A program made the translations under genes and the position numbers. Of a stretch of 64,000 bases of DNA, positions 51,578 through 61,785 are shown one piece after another. The notes below the pieces were generated by a model. The model worked only from the letters and a program-made list of their open reading frames with translations. It was not told the origin of the DNA and made no database searches. The number at the start of each line of letters is the position of its first letter. Position 1 is the stretch's first letter. Source of the stretch: Camarhynchus parvulus (lineage: Eukaryota > Chordata > Aves > Passeriformes > Thraupidae); assembly GCF_901933205.1 (NCBI RefSeq), contig NC_044576.1, positions 6,977,024-7,041,023 of the forward strand, given 5' to 3'.

Positions 51578-54500
51578 TTCCTCCTTAAAAGTATGCAATT
51601 TTATGATACAAGTTGTTTAGTTTTAGTTTTCAGCTGATGAATAATGTTATCTTTAAGTGGTATATTTTGAAGTGCCCCTTGATTAGTGTGATGGATGTCT
51701 AGAGAATGTCATCAAATTACTTCTAAATTTTCTTTAAAGCCTGTAACTTGATACAGTCTTTTTGCCAAGACTCCCACACTTTTAATTAAGGCTCTACTGG
51801 AGAGCCATTAAGATTCTTCTGTGGGATTTCTTCAATTTAACATCACCTTTCTGAAGCTGTAGATGCCAGACTGGAAGAGGAGTGACAATTATGGTAGATT
51901 AGCAGCCACAGCCAGGAAATAAATCAGAGTCCATTTTCTTAGGAAGACTTTTCTCAGAGAAAGTTGGGACCAGTGACTCTGCTGTATTAGTACTGTAATT
52001 TCACCAAACCGAAGAAGATATATATAGCATCTGGCACAGAAAAAGGTTCTCTGTCTTCTCCCCGTCCTTCTGCTCATATAATCTGAAATTTCTTTTTAAG
52101 TAGCTGATGCTGGTGAGCACTTTCATGTTTGCTGCTTTGGTATCCTTTCTAAAATGTTTACTTCTGACTTATGTGAGAGCTAAACTTAGACTGGAGACAT
52201 GGAAACCCAGAACAGCACCTTGTTTATTTGGATCCATTTCCTGGGCACCTGGTGTTTGATTTCTGTCCTTTTGCTCGCAGCACAGACGGTGTTGCTGAGG
52301 CCAGTGTCCAGCCTGAGCTGGAGAAGGGAACGGGGCAGGGATCCTGTGAGCTCCTCCTTGCAGGATGGCTTGGGTTGTGACTTTCTGTGATGAAACCTTA
52401 AAGAGCAGTGCAAGAAATGTGCCTAGAAGAGTGACAGACAAGCATCAGTGTTGTTGTGGAAAGCAGAGGTGAGAGCTGCCCTGCAGAATTAGGTGTTATG
52501 ACATTGGTCAGGCTATGGCAGATGGGGCACATGGCTCCAGGGCTTGTTCAACAGGAAGAAATTGAAAAAGCTTAGTAGGTTTCCCTTACTAAAACAGGCC
52601 AGAGGACGATATTTATATATACTCTTGAACATCATGTCTCTTCTGCACCAAATGTTCTTAATTTTGCATCCATTTGGAGCTTGAAATTAAATTTAATCCA
52701 TGTTCCACGTGTTAAAAGCAAAACAAAGACCTTGGCGCCTGTAATTGGCACCACAGCTGTTTATAGTAAGGGTTGACTTCACAGTCCTTGGCATAGGAGG
52801 AGACAGCAGCAGTGTCTCCATTCCCACTTCCCTTCATTAATGGAGGGAAAGCAAAGGGAGGATTCTCTCTTGAAAGACACGCCTTGATGATTTGATGGGA
52901 CGTTTCTGCTGATCTGAGGCATGCAGTGCTAGATGGGTAAAAAGCTTAATTTTGTGTTTTCAAGCAACAGTTTTACTACTCTTTAACTGCTTTTGCAGCA
53001 TCTACATATTTTTGACCACAAACCTCACACAGACATAGCCCCCACTGTAAAGAATGGATGCTGTAAATAGCTTGTGCATAGGGGAGAAGGGTGTCCCCAA
53101 GATTCCTCTGAAAAAAGCCCAGTTCATATAACAAAGTTTTTTAGAGGGGAACTGTCTTTCCAATCAGTTGGGAGTGGGTTACTGCCCAGTGTGAAAAGCT
53201 TTTTTTCTGATCTATATTCATATCCAAAGTACAGGCATTTGGAGAATATTATATTTATTATAACCAGGTTTTAGAAATGCGCTTAATATGCAAAACATAT
53301 TCTTGTATTCTGTCCAGTGGATTTTATGTGCAGTCCATGACCATTTTTTCTATCTACAGTTTCAACAGGCTCGGACAGATGCCCAGGTAGGGTGGGTCAG
53401 ATTAATGCAGATGATAAGAAAAAGAACTCAGTTGTCCAATACAGTTTGTTTAGCAAAAGGTTTTGTGTATGAGGTGAAGGAAGGAGGATCCTTGAGATTA
53501 GTGAGGGTGTGTTGTTTTATAGTTTGGTTTTTTTTTTTTTTTTTTACATTATGTGAAAATATTGAGGAAGAAAGTGCTTCTTGATGTCTGTAAGAAAAAA
53601 CAACTTTGTGCTTGTCCGGAGGTCAGCACATTTCTGTAGGTTTAAGTTCCTGAGTGCAGCAGTTGCCTTGTTTTCACGTCTCATGGACTCACTGACACAT
53701 CCCGATCTCACTGAGGGTAAAGTATTTAACTCAAAATAATTTTAATAAAAATACCAATGTACAAATGATCTCTCCTAGGTGTTTTTCCTCTTTGGCCCCT
53801 CTGTATGAAGATCTCCTGTGAAAACCAATCTTCCTTCTGCTTCCCATTTTGTCTGGGGATCATGTTGACTGCTCCCCTGATAATTGTGTTGCTGACTGCG
53901 AGCTATGACAGGTTGTGTGCAGAAGAGCAGTGTCTGCTCCTGTGCTGAGTCTGTCTTCCTAGAGTTAGCTGTCATTCCAATAAACTGCTGCTATCTCTTT
54001 TTGATTGAGTTTGGTCTGGTTTTAAGATACATCATTTGGAAAGGAAAAAACCCTAGAGATTTTATTTGTAAAGGAGGTAAATATTTATCAATGTCATAAA
54101 ATATTGTACTAGTTCCAGTGCTAACCCCTGGAGCTGCTGGCAAACTGAACAAAATGTGGGCTTAAAAGCTGTTTTCCATGCTTACTATTGAGGATTGCCA
54201 CTGGGATTTTTTTATGTTGTTCATATTATGGTGAGAGTAGGCTAATGAAAACCCTTAAGCTGCCTGAAGATCTGTTTCCTGTGTGGCTGTATGCAGACTC
54301 CTGCAGTCTTCAGAATGGCCACTTTGAGCAAAATCCACAGGGCAGGTCTCAGTCCCACTCTGTGAAAGTTGGATTTTACTAGAATTTATTGCCTTCAGCC
54401 CATTGTGCTTCAAATATTTGTAAAGAATGATAAGTTTGTGTACAGTCAACTCCTGGGCAAATACTGTGGTGATAACTGAAGGTGCTGTTCCTGGTGGAAA

Positions 54501-57093
54501 GAAAAAAGCCAATGCTATGGGAAACAGAGAAGGAGAAGCAGTGTAAGGAGGCAGGAAAGGAAAAAGATGCTGGCTAGCCAGGGGATTTTCTTTTGTGGTT
54601 CATTTTCTAGCAGTGTGATGAGTGTGAAAGTCGTGCCTAGAGTGAATGGGAAGATGGAGCTGGTTTTCTGCTCAACTCAGAGACCTACAATAATTATTTT
54701 AATGTTTACAGTGGTGCTCCTTCTTATAAACAGGGCCGTTGCTGAGTTGCCAGATGTCTTGCTCTGTGAGATGGCAGATTAATACTGAGCTCTCTGGAGC
54801 AGGTTCTTCACTTTTGTGCAGGTTGTTTTCCATGTCAGAGTGAAAAGATCTCTTTGTACTCTTTGTTCTCCTTTGGGATTAGATTTTGTAAGCGGAGAGG
54901 CTGGAAGAGCATCTCCTTGGGCCTTGTCAGGGATGCTTTTGTTCATGTTCCAGTGAAGATATCTTGTCAGATTATGAAGCCACATCCTTTATCTCTGTGT
55001 CTCTCTTGTTCTGGCTTGGGGTCAGAAGGTCCAGTTTCACCTGGGATGTTCTAGCAGGGGTCAGTGATGTCTGTACCAGCACCACCACGCCAGACTGGAC
55101 AGAGACCTTCTGAGAGTAGCTGTGTCAAAATATAGAGAGCAAGTGGAAGGGAAATGCTGTTTGTTTTAACAAGGTTGTAGGTCAGAAATAACGAATAGAA
55201 AGAGTGCAAATTCCTCTGCTTAATTGTATTATGGTAACACTACTTTATTTTCTTTTAGTGTAGAAGAATTCTTTATACAATACAGAGTCAATCCTTTGTT
55301 CATTTTTAAATCCCGTGGTTTTAGGAAACATACCAATCTTAATTTGCCAGTTCTAGTAATTAATTCTAAGAATCAGCAATGTTCTTAGCCTTTGTTCTCA
55401 GCATGTCACCCTGCCCAGGTTATGCTGGCCAGCTTTCATTCCCACAGTGTGCTGACTCTTGAGAAGCAGTAAGTGCTTAGATCTTCCTTCTTCATTGCTT
55501 CCAAAATCCAATTAAACCTTTCTTTCCTGGAATATTTTCTTGATTCCTCTGTAACTCTGACTCTTTGCCTGGATAAGCCCCAGCTCACACTCACCCCCCT
55601 TTATGTTCCCTGGGCAGATAGCTCTAATGTAGGGCAAGAGTTCTGGCCTGCCTTGTCTTTGAGGATCATTTCACCTGCTGACGAATCTCTGCTCCTGCCT
55701 GCCTGAACTGCTTGTCCCATGGCTGGCAACCACAGGAAAACCTTGCCTGCATTCCCAGCTGCTCTCTCCTGTCTACAAACCTAGGCAAGCACCATCCCCA
55801 GGCTCCAAGTGTTTACCTCGTATCACCTTTCTGGGCTCACCTCCCATCTGCTGGGAATCTGTTCCGTGACTCAGGGAGCACTAACCTTGACAAATGGCAG
55901 ACTCCAAAATTACTGCTGGTGCAGATTGAATCGACCATGGCATGTCTGTGCATCACTTCACATGAGATGCAGATGTTGTAAGGTGGTTTTGTTTGTTTGT
56001 ATTAAACAATGGCATTCATCTGTGCATCTAACTTCTAATCTCAATATTGCTGAGTTTAGAAATGAGGCTAACATCTGAGTTTATGTATGAGGGTTTGGGA
56101 CTGCAGGGTTTCAGATAAATTGTCTTTGCAAGCCACGTCCCTTGCTGGTTGATTATTTATGCAGGGCACCAAGCTTGCACGGTACTTAAGACTAAAAGGT
56201 GTATTCCAGGTCACACAGCTGAGAATAAATGCTTTTTCTACAATTTCTGTGAGGAGAGAACTGGCTGAATAGAGGCAGGGTGTGAATTCTGCCTCTCTTG
56301 GTTCTTGTTTTGAAGAACTAAGAGAGCAAAGAATTGAGAAATATTGGGAGTGAACTTGAACGTTGTTATGGCTGCTCCCAGCAAGTGACTTTTATTTTCT
56401 GTAGTTTTACAGGAGGACCAGAGATAGGTAGTAAAGGGTTCTTTGGTAGGACACCTGACTAGTGGGTATTAATCCCCTCCAAAATCAGGGGAGAGTGATG
56501 TTTGTCCTTGCCTGGTATGCCAGCAGAGGTTCCCTCTGTGTAAGCACCAGGTGGCATTCTTACTGTGACCACGATCCCCAGTGACTGCTTTTCCATTCCA
56601 GTTTTATACATCACATACCAAGGTGAATGCAGACCCTGCATTTCTGAAATACAGTTTTTGTGCTCTGGCAAAAAATACCTGCTTGCTTAAGGCCTGGCTG
56701 ATGTCCTGCATTGGTTTTGTGTTTCAAGATGAAGATTCTTTTCAGAGCCTTTGTACACCTAAGTTCTGTGGTGACAGTGTTGCAGTCCAGTATGTTTTGG
56801 ATCTCCCTATGTGTAAGGAATGTTTCCCTTGCTCTTTCCCTCCCAGCCCAAGGACCCTTTCATGGCCTTGATGTTCAGTTTCTCCTTGAGAAAAATTTTG
56901 CTAGCCTGACCATGAATATTTTTATAACTGATTCAGAGAACCCTGTGAAAACGAGTACTCTGAAACGTTATCTAATATAATTATACATGTAAATAGTTGT
57001 CATAAGAAACATTTCCACAGATTGATATTTTTTTAGAAGTTCTTCCTGGTGCTGATGTTTACTTGGAATGTTTTTCCTGTTTTTTCCCTCTAG

Positions 57094-57237
57094 GCCCTGT
57101 CTGCAGTATATGTGTATCATCTTTTGGAGCAAGACCTGTAGCTATCTTCAGTGGCTTTATGGTGGCTGGGGGCCTCATGATGAGCAGTTTTGCACCTAAC
57201 ATATACTTCCTATATGTTTCATATGGGATAGTTGTTG
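57094..57237 (+). CDS. SLC16A9: SLC16A9 coding exon 2 (TM2-TM4)
   Basis: 144 nt, residues 66-113 and one base of Gly114. It encodes [20 protein letters not shown] and on through the TM3 segment [15 protein letters not shown] into TM4. The acceptor CCCTCTAG ends at 57093 and the donor GTAAGT begins at 57238. Both flanking introns are phase 1. Confidence 0.96.
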
Positions 57238-58073
57238 GTAAGTAACACCTTCCCTTCATTTTGAGACTTAGTCTTCATTATTTTGGGTATTGGTTTATGA
57301 ATATGAAATGGGAAACTGATTCACAGAGGTAGTGGTAGTCTGGGACTTCATTTATCAAGGAATACTTGATTTTTGGGCAGGGAGGGATGTTGCACGGGCA
57401 GGCTGTTGCCATGTAGTAAAAGATAAAAACAATGTAAATGTTCATAAGGGTTTGAAAACAGTTTATCCTCTGTTGACACAATTGTTAGAGAAGGAGAAGC
57501 TGAGGTTTTATCTAAGGGCTGGAATCGAGCAAGTCTTCTGCTGGCATGAAATGCCAATCTTAAGGGAATAATATCTCTCCTAGAATTCTGTCACATACTC
57601 ATTCTAATTTGATAAATTAGGGATCATTAGGGAGCAATGCTGTTCTGCAGAGAACTGGATTGAACATAAAATGCTGTGCTGGAGGCACGAAAGCACTGCT
57701 CTCCTGGCAGGTGGTGACCTGCCCTCTGTGCTGCCGTGGGTGCCGTATCAAATTAACTGTGTCAGGCACTTGGGCACCTCTGTGGCCAGCAGGGCACCGT
57801 GCCACAGGCAGGCAGCTCTGCCCAGCCCTGGGGCCTGCCCTGGGCTCAGAGCCCTGTGGCCCTTCCACAGAGCACGGAGCTTGGCTGGGAGCTCCTCAAA
57901 GCCAGCCTGCTGCACCCCGCTCAGCAGCAGGGACAGGGAGGTGGGGCAGTGCTGAGCAGGGTTAAAGGTACCTCAGTACCCAGGGCACACCATGGCATCA
58001 CCTGGGGGATAACAAAGGGGCATTCCTTTCCTAGAGGATGTAGCATGTTTGATATCTAACTCTTTTTATCCAG
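57238..58073 (+). other. SLC16A9: SLC16A9 intron 3
   Basis: An 836-nt intron, GTAAGT to TTATCCAG. The middle (about 57665-57960) is clearly GC-richer than its surroundings, and open frames there on both strands show no recognised similarity. Confidence 0.88.
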
Positions 58074-58169
58074 GTCTTGGATGTGGCCTTTTGTACACTG
58101 CAACAGTCACCATCACGTGCCAGTATTTTGACAAACGCAGAGGCCTCGCACTTGGTCTGATTTCAACAG
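58074..58169 (+). CDS. SLC16A9: SLC16A9 coding exon 3 (TM4-TM5)
   Basis: 96 nt, residues 114-145 and one base of Gly146. It encodes [16 protein letters not shown] followed by the SLC16 family motif [16 protein letters not shown]. The acceptor TTATCCAG ends at 58073 and the donor GTAGGA begins at 58170. Phase 1 on both sides. Confidence 0.96.
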
Positions 58170-59653
58170 GTAGGACTTTATTGTTATTCTCTCCAGCTTA
58201 TCAACTCTGATACAGCCACCCTGGCAATAAAAACCAGAAGATTATGTTTTTCTCAGCAACTTAAGAAAGTTACTACTTTCTTAAACCAAAATATCAGTAG
58301 CAATGAAGGGAAAAACTGAGGCTTCACATAAAATAGTAACTACACTTGCAGGTTTATGCTATGGGTCATCAGTATAGATGAGGAAAGGATATTCACTGGA
58401 AACAGGCTCATGTAGGTTGAGCTGTGTGCCATGGATAATGAGGGGAAGCATTCCATAGAGTTCTCTTTTTCCTCTTTGTTCTAACCCAGGATCAGAGGTG
58501 AGAAAGAGATTGGAGATGCAGGATACAAATGCTGCATCACCACTACCTCACATTAGCTATACCTCTGCACTTTCTAATGGCCGAGTAGGAATGGTTACAG
58601 ATGGCCCTTGTGCCATGGGGTGTCTGCTCTGACCTCTTTTCTCAAGTAGCTGTCAGTGAGGAGACACAGGATCAGTGTAGTCAGTGGTGTGAGATACTAA
58701 TACCTCATCCACACAAGCTGAGTGAAGAGGAGCCTCTGCAGAAATGTTCCTTGGGATCATTTTCAGTGACTTTGTTTTAGATTCCAGGTAGGTTGCCTTA
58801 AAGCCTGATCTTATTGTGCCCTGGTTAATTTTAGTACCTGGAAGGCAAAACAAGCATAGATTTTGTAATTGATTTTTCCTCTGTTTAGCAGCAGACAGTC
58901 TTCAGCAAATAATTTTAAAGTTTGTCATATAAATTGACTTGAAAACCAATGTTCTGTGTCTGTGAGAGGACACCCACTAGTTATAATGGATATGTGCTCA
59001 CTTCAACCAAGAGCCTTTCCTTTAAATTACTGGGATTGCATTAAATGCTTGTGCTCCTAGTAATTTCTCACTCTTCAGTGTTTTCTTCTGAATGGCCACA
59101 TTTCTCAAATGCATGTTTAGTCCTGTAGAGCTTCAGATATGCCTTTGGGGTAAACTCCCACCAGGCAAACCCTGCTCCTTAAAAACCAGGCAACCAAGGG
59201 CTGCTTCTAGGAGGGGTCTTGGTGAACTCCTGGTCCATTTCTGCCTAGGAGGAGGAAGGGAAAAATGTTGGAGTGGGAAATTCTAACTGTGCTAACTCAA
59301 AATGGCACCTGAAGGGATACATGTATACAGAAGAGTGGCTTAATAGTTCTTTGATGTTTTTAATCAGATATAGTATTGATCCTACTTGTTTTTTAAGTGT
59401 CTGCTAGTGTTATTTGTCACGAAGTGTTCAGATGTTTTGGGAGATTTTTTTTGTGTTGTTGCTACTCAACAAAGGAACTGTAACTTCAGGAGGGATGATG
59501 ATTTACTGGTTCATTAAACTTGGGAGAGAGGAGCACAAATGAATTACCATTCCTTTGGCAGTGAATTCATAGCTGCTGAATTGTAGAATTTTGTTAGAGT
59601 TGAAGAATAGTCTTGGTTCTTCAATGTAAACCAAACTTATTTTTCTTTTATAG
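58170..59653 (+). other. SLC16A9: SLC16A9 intron 4
   Basis: A 1484-nt intron, GTAGGA to CTTTTATAG. Unique-looking sequence with no recognised gene or repeat. Confidence 0.88.
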
Positions 59654-60562
59654 GCTCAAGTGTTGGACTCTTTATATATGCAGCACTGCAAAGAGAGCTT
59701 ATTGAGCTGTATGGACTGGATGGGTGTCTGCTAATAGTTGGTGCCCTGTCTCTAAATATATTAGCTTGTGGCAGCCTAATGAGACCTTTGGAATCATCCA
59801 GTTCTCCTCCACCAGAGAAAATGTTTGTAGACAAAGTCCCAGATCAATATTTTGTTTACCATGAAAAGGAAAAGACCATTGAAGAAAACATTAGCATCCT
59901 TGAAAAGGGCTATATTGATGAAAAATCTGTGAACAATGTGCCTGATTGCAAACAGGATAGCATTTTGAATAAGAACACATTGAGCTCAATAAATGTAAAT
60001 GAGAAAGACACTTACAAAAAGAAAGTTGTAGAACAGACAAACTTCTGCAAGCAACTCGCCAAGAGGAAGTGGCAGCTCTATTTGACCTACTGGAAGGAGA
60101 CCATGGTTCTTTTCAAGAACAAAGTATTTTCAGCTCTCTTTGTTGCCATCTTGCTCTTTGATATTGGTGGATTTCCTCCTTCTCTGCTCATGGAAGATGT
60201 AGCAAGAAGCGCAAACATTAGTGAAGATGACTATTATATGCCCCTTATTTCCATTATTGGCATTATGACGACTGTTGGCAAACTTATTTTAGGAATACTG
60301 GCAGATTTTAAGTGGGTTAACACTTTATATCTCTATGTAACTACCTTATTAATGACAGGAGTGGCCTTGTTTGCAATTCCATTTGCCAAAAGTTACCTTA
60401 CGTTAGCGATGCTTTCTGGGATTTTGGGCTTTCTGACTGGGAACTGGTCAATTTTTCCATATGTAACAACAAAGACTGTGGGGATTGAGAAACTGACTCA
60501 TGCCTATGGGATATTGATGTTCTTTGCTGGACTTGGGAACAGCCTCGGACCACCAATTGTAG
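59654..60562 (+). CDS. SLC16A9: SLC16A9 coding exon 4 (TM5-TM11 with central loop)
   Basis: 909 nt, residues 146-448 and one base of Gly449, more than half of the protein. It holds helix 6, the hydrophilic cytoplasmic loop (about 190-300) and helices 7-11. Landmarks are [20 protein letters not shown], the basic [12 protein letters not shown] before TM7, [38 protein letters not shown] in TM8, [20 protein letters not shown] and [16 protein letters not shown]. The acceptor TTTTATAG ends at 59653 and the donor GTAAGG begins at 60563. The loop differs most from human; the helices are nearly the same. Confidence 0.97.
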
Positions 60563-60882
60563 GTAAGGGCAAGGAGTGGATATAAACTGAACATGAGCTT
60601 GTCACAACCAGACAGAATGCTTTTGCATGCCTAATAGTAATGGACAGATGAAATCAAAATCTGCAACAAAAATAAAAGCTGGTTGGCTGATTATGTTTGT
60701 GATTTGTGGGAATTTTGAGGGAAAACACATTCCATGTCTCAGAGGTCAAACAGCATTTTAGATTCGGCCTATTTAATTTAAATTTGATTTTGTTGTTTGG
60801 GTGTTTTTTAACTGTTGTTTCTCTATGTTGCCAGTGCTGTGTTGCATTTCACTGATGAACTTCTCTCTTATCCCACCCCCAG
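60563..60882 (+). other. SLC16A9: SLC16A9 intron 5
   Basis: A short 320-nt intron, GTAAGG to CACCCCCAG. If retained, the frame would add six residues after Gly449 and stop at 60585, losing the last helix. Confidence 0.9.
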
Positions 60883-61061
60883 GCTGGTTTTACGACTGGA
60901 CACAGGAGTACAACACTGCTTTCTACTTCAGTGGCTTCTGTGTCCTGCTGGGGGGATTTCTCCTGCTGTTGGCGGCGCTGCCCTGCTGGAATGCCTGCAC
61001 CAATCAGAGCTCCAAGCTGCCTCCAAATACTTACTCCTACAAAGTTGCATCTAACGCTTAG
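60883..61061 (+). CDS. SLC16A9: SLC16A9 terminal coding exon (TM12 and C-terminus)
   Basis: 179 nt including the TAG stop (61059-61061), residues 449-507. It encodes [19 protein letters not shown], then [19 protein letters not shown] (helix 12), and a short cytoplasmic tail ending YKVASNA (human ends YKVASNV). The acceptor is CACCCCCAG at 60882. Confidence 0.96.
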
Positions 61062-61785
61062 GTGACAACTGGAAAACACTTTGCGCCTTTTTATATTATA
61101 TAGCAAAGTATTTTAGTAATTTTCCACTTATTTATGAAGCCCACAAATCCTCTTTCCACTAGAAAAATTCCATTGTTGCTTGTTGTTCAGTTTCTTTTTC
61201 TTCTTCTATTTCTTTTTTTAATGTTATTTTTAAAAACGGTCTTATTTTGTGTACTATGCACCGTGTTTTCAGCCTTTGTCTACTGTAATTTCCTTTCACC
61301 CTGTAAAGGGGGTGTTCTGCTGTATTATCAGCTGTACTTTTTTTTAAGGGGGGGTGGTATGGAGGGGTGAACACTTTGAAGCAAAAATGAAGACCTGTTC
61401 TTTATAGGAGAAGGCTGGCATTTCTGCCTCCTTCCATAGGTCTCCAAGTTGCACAATTAGGCTTTACAAAACAAGAATTTGCCTTATTAAAATGTAATAC
61501 TATGGCAAGGTGCTTTTAACTTCATGCTTAGATTAACTTTTTTGTCTTTTTAAAGTTTCTCCAATTTATGATTAAGTGCCAGTTGTGGGAGGGAGAAGAG
61601 GGGAAACAAAATCAACCTTGTGTTGCATAACTGAAATGAACATTATGATGAAAGTAAAGATTCTTATTACCACTGCAACTAAGAACCATGTTTATAAATA
61701 CTGCACATTTTGTGAAGCCTGTTTATAAAAGTGTTGAACCAAAACCTTTTAAAACCAAGGAATAAATGTGATTGTTGAAACCGTG
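61062..61785 (+). other. SLC16A9: SLC16A9 3' UTR (proximal form)
   Basis: AT-rich sequence from the stop to just after AATAAA at 61761. A longer form is possible. It contains T-rich tracts and no gene. Confidence 0.65.
61761..61766 (+). terminator. SLC16A9: Poly(A) signal AATAAA of SLC16A9
   Basis: AATAAA in CCAAGGAATAAATGTGATTG, about 700 nt after the stop. The AATAAATGTGATTGTTG arrangement provides GT-rich sequence directly downstream. Confidence 0.65.

Larger units (their letters stand above)
49282..57093 (+). other. SLC16A9: SLC16A9 intron 2
   Basis: A 7812-nt intron, GTAAGT to CCCTCTAG. It contains a solo LTR (50625-51202), a two-copy 20-bp repeat (51213-51253), a perfect 37-bp-arm inverted repeat (51490-51577), and a long T-tract at about 53527-53546. 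A possible further degraded LTR end lies near 53700-54000. No other gene is seen; the remainder is unique AT-rich DNA. Confidence 0.85.
43421..61785 (+). other. SLC16A9: SLC16A9 gene (monocarboxylate transporter 9)
   Basis: A complete coding sequence of 1524 nt in five exons gives 507 residues (human 509). It is a major-facilitator-superfamily transporter of the SLC16 family in the plasma membrane. Human SLC16A9 is linked to carnitine levels and has been reported as a carnitine/creatine transporter. The family signature DGGWGW is at residues 8-13 before TM1, and [12 protein letters not shown] at 131-142 before TM5. Twelve hydrophobic segments are visible: about 14-38, 55-75, 80-98, 102-128, 137-157, 170-189, then a long hydrophilic loop (190-300), then 303-322, 341-362, 368-387, 394-416, 425-448 and 461-482. 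The loop is the most diverged part compared with human. In TM8 the Asp/Arg pair of lactate-type MCT1-4 is replaced by Thr351/Lys355, as in human MCT9. All introns interrupting the coding frame are phase 1. Confidence 0.96.
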
